Positions 24,462-30,895 of a stretch of DNA of 51,979 nucleotides are shown here, piece after piece (within the stretch, counting starts at the first letter, position 1; each line of letters begins with the position of its first letter). The stretch comes from Deltaproteobacteria bacterium (GTDB lineage Bacteria > Myxococcota_A > Polyangia > Polyangiales > JADJMO01), in NCBI GenBank assembly GCA_016182965.1, contig JACPFM010000086.1, positions 1 to 51,979 on the forward strand. Direction: 5' to 3'. Position numbers and translations under genes: made by a program. The notes beneath the pieces are model-generated. The model did not search any database. It was not told the origin of the DNA and was given only the letters and a program-made list of their open reading frames with translations.

Positions 24462-26887
24462 GCCGACGCGCCGACCTGCTCCGCCGGCTCGGGCGCGGGC
24501 AGCGAGGTGAACGAGAACGACAGCTGCCCGTCCTTCACGTCGACGAGCGCCTCGCCGCCGTGCTCGAGGGCGCCGAAGAGCAGCTCGTCGGTGAGCTTCT
24601 TCTTCACCTCGTTCTGGATGACGCGGGCGAGCGGGCGCGCGCCCATCTCCGGATCGTAGCCCTTGTCGGCGAGCCACTTGCGCGCGGCGTCGGTCACCTG
24701 GATGGTGGCCTTGCGGTCGCTCATCTGCGCGTCGAGCTCGCCGATGAACTTGTCGACGATGTTGGCGACGGTCGCCGGATCGAGCGGCCCGAACGGCACG
24801 CGCGCGTCGAGGCGGTTCCGGAACTCGGGCGCGAAGAGGTCCTTGAAGGCCTTCTCTTCGTTGCCCTTCTGCGGACCGGTCTCGCCGAAGCCCACGCGGC
24901 GCCTGGCGAGATCGCGCGCGCCGACGTTGCTGGTCATGATCAGGATGACGTGGCGGAAGTCGCTCGACACGCCGTTGTTGTCGGTGAGCTTCCCGTGGTC
25001 CATCACCTGGAGGAGGATGTTGAAGATCGCCGGGTGCGCCTTCTCGATCTCGTCGAGCAGGAGCACGCTGTGCGGCGTCTTGGCGATGGCGTCGGTGAGC
25101 AGGCCGCCGCGATCGAAGCCGACGTAGCCCGGCGGCGCGCCGATCAGGCGCGAGACGGTGTGCGCCTCCATGTACTCCGACATGTCGAAGCGCACGAACC
25201 CGATGCCGAGCGACTTCGCGAGCTGCTTGGCGAGCTCGGTCTTGCCGACGCCGGTCGGGCCGGTGAAGAGGAACGAGCCGATCGGCTTGTCGCCGCCGCG
25301 GAGGCCGGCGCGCGCGAGCTTGATGGCCTGCGCGACCTCGCGCACCGCCTCGTCTTGACCGAAGATCACGCGCTGCAGATCGCGCTCGAGGTTCCGCAGC
25401 GACTCCTTGTCGTTGGTGGAGACCTCCTTCGGCGGGATCTGCGCCATCTTGGCGACGATCGCCTCGATCTGCGGGACGTCGACGACGACGCGCACCTCGG
25501 GGTCGGCGGCGGTCGCGCTCCCGGCGTTCGCCTCGCCGCCGTCGGCGGCCTTCTTCGCCTCGGCCTTGCCGTCGCCCTTGGCGGCGGGGCTCTCGTCGGG
25601 CGCGAGCGAGGTGATGCCGGCGGCCAGCTTCGCCGCGGCGCCCGCCTCGTCGATCAGGTCGATGGCCTTGTCGGGGAGCTTGCGATCGTGGAGGTACTTC
25701 TGCGACAGCGTCGCGGCGGCCTCGATGGCCTCCTTCGAGTACTGCACGCCGTGGTACTGCTCGTACTTCGGGCGCAGGCCCTCGAGGATTTGGATGGTCT
25801 CGTCGAGCGACGGCTCGTTGACCTCGACCTTCTGGAAGCGGCGCGACAGCGCGCGATCGCGCTCGAAGTGCGTGCGCAGCTCGGCGAACGTGGTGGAGCC
25901 GATGCAGCGGAGACGCCCCGACGAGAGCGCGGGCTTGAGCAGGTTGGCCGCGTCGAGCGTGCCGCCGCTGGCCGACCCGGCGCCGAGCACGGTGTGGATC
26001 TCGTCGATGAAGAGCACCGCGTGCGGGAGCTTCTGGATGGCCTTGATGACCCCCTTCATGCGCTCCTCGAAGTCGCCGCGGAAGCGCGTGCCGGCGACGA
26101 GCGCGCCCATGTCGAGCGCGAAGATCTTCGCCTCCTTGATCGCGGCGGGGACCTCGCCGCGGAAGATCTTCCACGCGAGGCCCTCGACGATGGCCGTCTT
26201 TCCGACGCCGGCGTCGCCGACCAGGAGCGGGTTGTTCTTCCGGCGGCGCGCGAGGATGTGGATGGTGCGCTCGACCTCCTTGGCGCGCCCGATGAGCGGA
26301 TCGATGCGGCCCTCGGTCGCCTCCTTGACGAGGTCGATGCAGTAGGCGGCGAGCGGATCCTTGGCGGCCTTGCGCTGGCCGCCGCGCTCGCCTTCGTCTT
26401 CCTCGTCGCTCGGCGCGCCGGCGCCGGCCTGCTCGGCGGGCTCGTCGTCGTCGTCGTCGATCTTGGACACGCCGTGGGAGACGTACTGCACGATGTCGAG
26501 GCGGGTGACGCCCTGCTCGTCGAGGAGCGCGACGGCCATCGAGTCGCGCTCGCTGAAGATGGCGATGAGGAGGTCGGCCGGGACGACCACGTCCTTGTCG
26601 GCGCCCTGCGCGTGCATGAGCGCGCGGCGCACGACGCGCTGCACACCCAATGACGCGGACGGGATCACCTCGTGACGCGCCGCAGGCATCTCCTCGTCGA
26701 GGTACTTCGCGAGCGACTTCTTCAGCCCTTCGACGTCGGCGCCGGCGTGCTTGAGGACCTTCGCCGTGCCCGGATCGAAGCAGAGCGCGTGGAGCAGGTG
26801 CTCCACGGTCATGTACTCGTGGCGCCGGCGCGCGGCCTCGTTCTGGGCCTGGTTGAGCGCGATCTCGACTTCGACGGACATCTGCAT
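24458..26887 (-). CDS. clpA: ClpA, ATP-dependent Clp protease ATPase subunit
   Basis: 809 residues. N-domain (VEIALNQAQNEAARRRHEYMTVEHLL), linker with an acidic/Gly-rich stretch (DDDDDEPAEQ), AAA-1 with Walker A GDAGVGKTA and Walker B FIDEIHT, AAA-2 with GPTGVGKTE and LLLDEIEKAH. A lid tripeptide VGF in RRRVGFGETG corresponds to the IGL/IGF loop that docks on ClpP. It unfolds substrates and feeds them to ClpP, usually with N-end rule substrates delivered by ClpS. clpS lies just upstream on the same strand and the DUF4347-like gene overlaps its end. No clpP is in the window. A second linker near residue 430 (Ala/Lys/Asp-rich) is longer than in E. coli. Confidence 0.95.
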   Translation of the reverse strand: MQMSVEVEIALNQAQNEAARRRHEYMTVEHLLHALCFDPGTAKVLKHAGADVEGLKKSLAKYLDEEMPAARHEVIPSASLGVQRVVRRALMHAQGADKDVVVPADLLIAIFSERDSMAVALLDEQGVTRLDIVQYVSHGVSKIDDDDDEPAEQAGAGAPSDEEDEGERGGQRKAAKDPLAAYCIDLVKEATEGRIDPLIGRAKEVERTIHILARRRKNNPLLVGDAGVGKTAIVEGLAWKIFRGEVPAAIKEAKIFALDMGALVAGTRFRGDFEERMKGVIKAIQKLPHAVLFIDEIHTVLGAGSASGGTLDAANLLKPALSSGRLRCIGSTTFAELRTHFERDRALSRRFQKVEVNEPSLDETIQILEGLRPKYEQYHGVQYSKEAIEAAATLSQKYLHDRKLPDKAIDLIDEAGAAAKLAAGITSLAPDESPAAKGDGKAEAKKAADGGEANAGSATAADPEVRVVVDVPQIEAIVAKMAQIPPKEVSTNDKESLRNLERDLQRVIFGQDEAVREVAQAIKLARAGLRGGDKPIGSFLFTGPTGVGKTELAKQLAKSLGIGFVRFDMSEYMEAHTVSRLIGAPPGYVGFDRGGLLTDAIAKTPHSVLLLDEIEKAHPAIFNILLQVMDHGKLTDNNGVSSDFRHVILIMTSNVGARDLARRRVGFGETGPQKGNEEKAFKDLFAPEFRNRLDARVPFGPLDPATVANIVDKFIGELDAQMSDRKATIQVTDAARKWLADKGYDPEMGARPLARVIQNEVKKKLTDELLFGALEHGGEALVDVKDGQLSFSFTSLPAPEPAEQVGASA

Positions 26888-27002
26888 GTGGCGTGATTCC
26901 TCTGCGGCTTGCTCTGGGGCTCGGCGCCTTCGTCTGGGGCTCGGTTAGGATGACCACTCCGCGGCCGCTGTCACCCGTCGCCGCGACGCGCTCGCCGGCC
27001 GC

Positions 27003-27386
27003 TCACTCGTCCGGCTCGGCGGTCACCATCAGGGGGAACCCCGACTTGCGTGCGTGCTTGGTGACCTGATCGACCTTGGTCTCGGCGACGTCCTTCGGGT
27101 AGTGCCCCGCGACGCCGTGGCCCTTGTAGTGGACGGAGAGCATGACGTACGTCGCCTCCGACTCGTCCTTGTCGAAGTAGCGCATCAGCACCTCGATGAC
27201 GAACTCGCGCGTCGTGTAGTCGTCGTTGTGGAAGACGACCTTCCAGCGCTTGGGGCGTTGGACCTTCTTGATCTGCTCGACCGCGAGATCGCCCTCCTCC
27301 TCGAGATGGGGCTCGGGATCGGGCGGTCGCGGCGGCGGTTGCTTCGGCGGACCCATGGCTTTCGTGTTGGAGGGTACCGCAGTCAT
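27003..27386 (-). CDS. clpS: ClpS adaptor for N-end rule substrates
   Basis: 127 residues from the ATG at 27386, or 117 from an ATG at 27356. The N-terminal ~45 residues are a Pro-rich, acidic extension (PPKQPPPRPPDPEPHLEEEG), longer than in E. coli. The core has KWRVVFHNDDYTT-like sequence (WKVVFHNDDYTTREFVIEVL), with the Asn-Asp-Asp that contacts the substrate alpha-amine, and SVHYKGHGVAGHYPKDVAETKVDQV. It binds N-terminal hydrophobic residues and the ClpA N-domain. The gene is 115 bp before clpA, in the same orientation, so a shared transcript is likely. Confidence 0.92.
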   Translation of the reverse strand: MTAVPSNTKAMGPPKQPPPRPPDPEPHLEEEGDLAVEQIKKVQRPKRWKVVFHNDDYTTREFVIEVLMRYFDKDESEATYVMLSVHYKGHGVAGHYPKDVAETKVDQVTKHARKSGFPLMVTAEPDE

Positions 27387-27417
27387 CGGGAGCGACCCGT
27401 CACGCGGTCTCATGTGC

Positions 27418-27446
27418 GTCCCAGAGTGTCCCAGAGTGTCCCAGAG
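27418..27446. repeat. Three direct copies of a 10-bp unit
   Basis: gtcccagagt is repeated twice and then partly a third time, in the divergent region between clpS and the membrane protein gene. Its close spacing (one helical turn) would suit a cooperative regulator, but nothing more is known. Confidence 0.7.
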
Positions 27447-27481
27447 ATGCGCGATCCCCGGGAAATGGCTCGCCCCGTGCT

Positions 27482-27498
27482 TGCATTCTGTAAATGCA
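27482..27498. promoter_or_regulatory. AT-rich inverted repeat, candidate operator
   Basis: TGCATT-CTGTA-AATGCA, a 17-bp inverted repeat in a locally AT-rich spot of an otherwise very GC-rich sequence. It lies in the divergent gap between clpS and the hydroxylase-like gene. Position and symmetry make it an operator candidate. Confidence 0.35.
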
Positions 27499-27582
27499 GA
27501 ACCAATGGTCGGGCGGACGTCGGCCCCGCTGGTGGAGGCACGGCGCGACTGCACGGCCGAGGAATCGAGAGGAGCGAACCGC

Positions 27583-28347
27583 ATGATGCTCGCCGAAGAC
27601 CGCGCCCGGAAGGGGGCGAAGCTCGAGCTGCCCCGCGACGGCAGGGCCATCCTCGACGCTCGCGCGAAGGCACGACAGCGGCTACACGACTCGATTCCGG
27701 CGGGCTACCGCCCGTGGATGCACCTCGCCGGTACCGTCGGGGTCGGCGTGGTCGGGTTGGGGCTTGCGGTCTGGGGCGTGCGCGCGCCGCGCGCGAGCGA
27801 GCTCCTCGCGGTGCCGGCGACGTTCCTGCTCGCCAACCTCTTCGAGTGGCGCGTCCACCGGGGCGTGCTGCACCACCGGCAGAAGCTCCTCGAGCCGCTC
27901 TACGACCGGCACACGCCCGAGCACCACATGGTCTTCGGCTATGACGACATGGCCATCCGCTCGCCGAAGGAGCTGAAGCTCGTGCTCATTCCCGCGCTCG
28001 GCGTCGCCGGCATCGTCGCGACGACCACGCCGCTCGCCTACGGGCTGTCGAAGCTGTTCGGCGCGAACGTCGGTTGGCTGTTCCTGGCGACGGCCGCCGT
28101 CTACGCGGTCGGCTACGAGCTGTCGCACCTCAGCTATCACCTGCCGGAGGACTCGTTCGTCGGGCGACTGTCGCTCGTGCGCGTGCTCCGCGAACAGCAC
28201 CGCCGCCACCATCACCCGCGGCTGATGCAGCGGTGGAACTTCAACGTGACGCTGCCGATCGGCGACTGGCTCCACCGCACGCAGGTGCCGGGCGACGTCC
28301 TCGAGCAGACGCTCGCGCAGGATCGCATCACCCGCCGCACGGCGTGA
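27583..28347 (+). CDS. Fatty acid hydroxylase/sterol desaturase-like membrane protein
   Basis: 254 residues; aggag 10 bases before the ATG. Four hydrophobic segments with His clusters: EWRVHRGVLHHR, DRHTPEHHMVF, LSHLSYHLPE and REQHRRHHHPRLMQRW. This is the His-box arrangement of the fatty acid hydroxylase superfamily (diiron, membrane-bound). Substrate may be a fatty acid, sterol or carotenoid; the family name is the limit of what I can claim. It overlaps the end of the convergent lipoprotein gene by 20 bp. Confidence 0.83.
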   Translation: MMLAEDRARKGAKLELPRDGRAILDARAKARQRLHDSIPAGYRPWMHLAGTVGVGVVGLGLAVWGVRAPRASELLAVPATFLLANLFEWRVHRGVLHHRQKLLEPLYDRHTPEHHMVFGYDDMAIRSPKELKLVLIPALGVAGIVATTTPLAYGLSKLFGANVGWLFLATAAVYAVGYELSHLSYHLPEDSFVGRLSLVRVLREQHRRHHHPRLMQRWNFNVTLPIGDWLHRTQVPGDVLEQTLAQDRITRRTA

Positions 28348-28702
28348 CGTTCTCGATCGCCCACTTGCCGCTCGGGCACGTGGCGCGGATCGAGAACTCG
28401 TAGCCGCCGCCGCACGGGTAGGTGCAGGAGAGCCCGATGGCGCACGGCACGCCGCGGACCGGCCGGTACGTCGGGCACGACGGCGGCGGCACCGTGGTGG
28501 TCGTCGTCGGCGTGGGGGTCGAGGTCGTCGACGGTGTCGAGGTCGGGGTCGCCGTGGTCGTGGGCGACGTCGTGGACGCCGTCGTCGTCGCATCACCGCC
28601 GGCGTCGGTCGCCTCGGTACCGACCTGACCGCCGCACGCCGCGAACGCGACACCGACGCCGAGCGCGCCCAGCACCACCAACACGGAACGGACCGCCTTC
28701 AT
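28328..28702 (-). CDS. Small lipoprotein with Thr/Pro-rich linker
   Basis: 124 residues from the ATG at 28702. Signal VLVVLGALGVGVAFAAC (lipobox AAC), a Thr/Ser/Pro-rich linker (TTTTTVPPPSC), then a short Cys-rich domain with YRPVRGVPCAIGLSC, TYPCGGGYEF and RATCPSGKW: six Cys that probably form disulfides. Function unknown. Its last 20 bp overlap the end of the opposite-strand gene. Confidence 0.72.
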   Translation of the reverse strand: MKAVRSVLVVLGALGVGVAFAACGGQVGTEATDAGGDATTTASTTSPTTTATPTSTPSTTSTPTPTTTTTVPPPSCPTYRPVRGVPCAIGLSCTYPCGGGYEFSIRATCPSGKWAIENVTPCGG

Positions 28703-28760
28703 GGTCCTCGACCGTAGCACGCGTCCGAGACCCGAGGCCGAGACGCGTCGGGCCGTCTCG

Positions 28761-28812
28761 ACTGACGACTGACGACTGACGACTGACGACTGAATCTGAC
28801 GACCGACGACTG
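28761..28812. repeat. Heptamer array, actgacg/ctgacga type
   Basis: Four tandem actgacg units followed by imperfect units (ctgacgaccgacgac), in the divergent gap between the Thr-rich lipoprotein and the M18 peptidase. Same unit as the other heptamer arrays. Confidence 0.85.
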
Positions 28813-28835
28813 CTTGCGCTAACGTGCGCGCAGCC

Positions 28836-30119
28836 ATGGTCGACCTCGCACCCGCCCGCGATCTGTGCGCCTACATCGAGGCGAGCCCCTCGCCGTTCCA
28901 CGCCGTGCAGGAGACGATTCGCCGCCTCGAGGCGGCCGGGTTCACGGCGCTCGACGAGGGCGACGACTGGCGCCTGTCGCCGGGCGACGCGCGCTGGGTC
29001 GTCCGCGCCGACTCGTCGATCATCGCGTTCCGCGTCGGCGAGCGCGCGCCGATCGAGAGCGGGTTCCTCGTCGCCGGCGCGCACACCGACAGCCCGAACC
29101 TCCGCCTCAAGCCGCAGCCGGCGTGCGGCAAGGAGGGCTACGCGCAGCTCGGCGTCGAGGTGTACGGCGGCGTGCTCCTGCACACCTGGCTCGATCGCGA
29201 TCTCGGCGTCGCCGGGCGCGTCCTCGTCGAGCAGCTCGACGGCACGCTCCGTCGTGAGGTGGTGCGACTGCACCAGCCGATCGCGCGCGTGCCGAGCCTC
29301 GCCATCCACCTCGATCGAGAGGTCAACGACAAGGGGCTCATCGTCAACAAGCAGAACCACCTGCCGCCGATCGTCGCGCTCGGCGAGGGCAAAGACGCGC
29401 TCGAGCTCCTGCTCGGGAGGCTCGTGGGCGACGCGTCGCGCGTGCGCGGCTTCGATCTCGGCCTCTACGACCTCACCGCGCCGACGATCGCCGGCCTCGA
29501 CGAGGCGTTCGTGCTGTCGGCGCGCCTCGACAACCTCGCGTCTTGCCACGCCGCGACGCGCGCGCTGGTCGACGCGCCGGCGCGCGCCGACGCGACGCGC
29601 GTGATCGCGCTGTTCGATCACGAGGAGGTCGGCAGCGGCTCCGCGCAGGGCGCCGCCGGGCCGTTCCTGCGCGATGTGCTCTCGCGCGTCGTCGAGGCGA
29701 CGACCACCGGCGCGCGCGCGGCGTTCGCGCGGGCGATCGCGCGATCGTTCTGCGTGTCGGCCGACATGGCGCACGCGGTGCACCCGAACTACACCGACAA
29801 GCACGAAGGCAAGCACATGCCGAAGCCCGGCAAGGGCCCGGTGGTGAAGACCAACGCGCAGCAGCGTTACGCGACCGACGCCGCCACCGGCGCCCGCTTC
29901 CGCGCGCTGTGCCGCGCGGCCGAGGTGCCCGTGCAGGACTTCGTCACGCGCACCGATCTCGCCTGCGGCTCGACGATCGGTCCGATCACCGCGTCGCAGC
30001 TCGGCATCGCCACGGTCGACGTGGGCAACCCGATGCTCTCGATGCACTCCATCCGCGAGATGTGCGGCGCCGCCGACGTCGGGATGATGGTCGCGGTGCT
30101 CGGCCGGCTGTTCGCGTGA
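28836..30119 (+). CDS. M18 family aspartyl-type aminopeptidase
   Basis: 427 residues, ATG start (a GTG four codons upstream is also open). Motifs: VAGAHTDSPNLRLKP (metal His and Asp), LSARLDNLASCHA (bridging Asp), LFDHEEVGSGSAQGA (catalytic Glu and metal Glu), VSADMAHAVHPNY, and the final MLSMHSIREMCG (metal His). M18 enzymes are cytosolic zinc aminopeptidases that form large tetrahedral complexes and remove N-terminal acidic or neutral residues. It stands alone and its end lies 3 bp before a heptamer array. Confidence 0.93.
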   Translation: MVDLAPARDLCAYIEASPSPFHAVQETIRRLEAAGFTALDEGDDWRLSPGDARWVVRADSSIIAFRVGERAPIESGFLVAGAHTDSPNLRLKPQPACGKEGYAQLGVEVYGGVLLHTWLDRDLGVAGRVLVEQLDGTLRREVVRLHQPIARVPSLAIHLDREVNDKGLIVNKQNHLPPIVALGEGKDALELLLGRLVGDASRVRGFDLGLYDLTAPTIAGLDEAFVLSARLDNLASCHAATRALVDAPARADATRVIALFDHEEVGSGSAQGAAGPFLRDVLSRVVEATTTGARAAFARAIARSFCVSADMAHAVHPNYTDKHEGKHMPKPGKGPVVKTNAQQRYATDAATGARFRALCRAAEVPVQDFVTRTDLACGSTIGPITASQLGIATVDVGNPMLSMHSIREMCGAADVGMMVAVLGRLFA

Positions 30120-30121
30120 AG

Positions 30122-30275
30122 AGTCGTCAGTCGTCAGTCGTCAGCCGTCAGCCGAGAACGGATCGCGCGGTCGGCGTCGCCGGCCGCGACGGCTTCCGCC
30201 CGCGTCGAGCCGCCGGCTCTCGCCTCTCGCCTCTCGGGTCTCGGCTGACGACTGACGACTGACGACTGATGACTC
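30122..30275. repeat. Second inverted pair of heptamer arrays between convergent genes
   Basis: agtcgtc units at 30122-30153 and the reverse ctgacga/actgacg units at 30244-30275, with about 90 bp between. As at 14266-14443, the inner edges carry a ccgaga / tctcgg pair next to the arrays, and the block lies between two convergent gene ends (stop at 30119, stop at 30276). Confidence 0.9.
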
Positions 30276-30734
30276 TCACTTCACGTCGACGTCGACCTCG
30301 AGATCCTGCTTCTCGAGGAAGCAGTTCTTGTCGCTGCAGACCGAGAAGTGGAAGGTGCCGCCGATCTTCGCCTTGCCCGCGTTGGCGGCGACGAACGGCA
30401 CGCCGAACGTGGCCTGCATCTCCTCGAACTTGCCGTCCTCCTTCTTGAGGACCTTCTTCGGGTAGGTGACGCCCTCAGGCGCCGGATCCTGCAGCTTGAA
30501 CTTGGCCGGGTAGTCCGGGTTCACGTGGAAGCCGGGCTTGGCCTTGAGCACCAGCGACGCCGTGCCCTCGGCGCCCTTCTTGTAGGGACCCTTCGCGGTG
30601 AGCTCGACGGTGTAGCTGGCGCCGTCCTTCTTGTTCGCGGCGACGAGGCTGCTCGACTTCGCCGGCGCGGCGAACGCGGGCGACACGACGGCGGCGGACA
30701 GGACGACGGCGGCGAGCAACGGGCGGAGCGACAT
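30276..30734 (-). CDS. Secreted DsbD-alpha-like protein
   Basis: 152 residues. Signal LLAAVVLSAAVVSPAFA and a mature part that ends with GGTFHFSVCSDKNCFLEKQDLEVDV. Two Cys five residues apart in this position are the active pair in the N-terminal domain of DsbD (DsbD-alpha), which passes electrons from the DsbD membrane part to periplasmic partners. The domain stands alone, without the transmembrane and gamma domains, so it may take electrons from another carrier. The first ~70 residues are strand-rich. A partner is not in the window. Confidence 0.7.
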   Translation of the reverse strand: MSLRPLLAAVVLSAAVVSPAFAAPAKSSSLVAANKKDGASYTVELTAKGPYKKGAEGTASLVLKAKPGFHVNPDYPAKFKLQDPAPEGVTYPKKVLKKEDGKFEEMQATFGVPFVAANAGKAKIGGTFHFSVCSDKNCFLEKQDLEVDVDVK

Positions 30735-30895
30735 GCGGACGAGGCCTCCAGTGCAGCGTTCGACGGGCGAGGGGGAGAAGGCTTCAACGGAGCCGCGTCG
30801 GAGGCAAGAAGGACCACAAAAAGCCGAGCCGGCGGGACCCGAGGGGTCACCGCCGGCCGGTGGTGTGCTCAGCCGAGCCGAGCTTCGGGTTCAGG

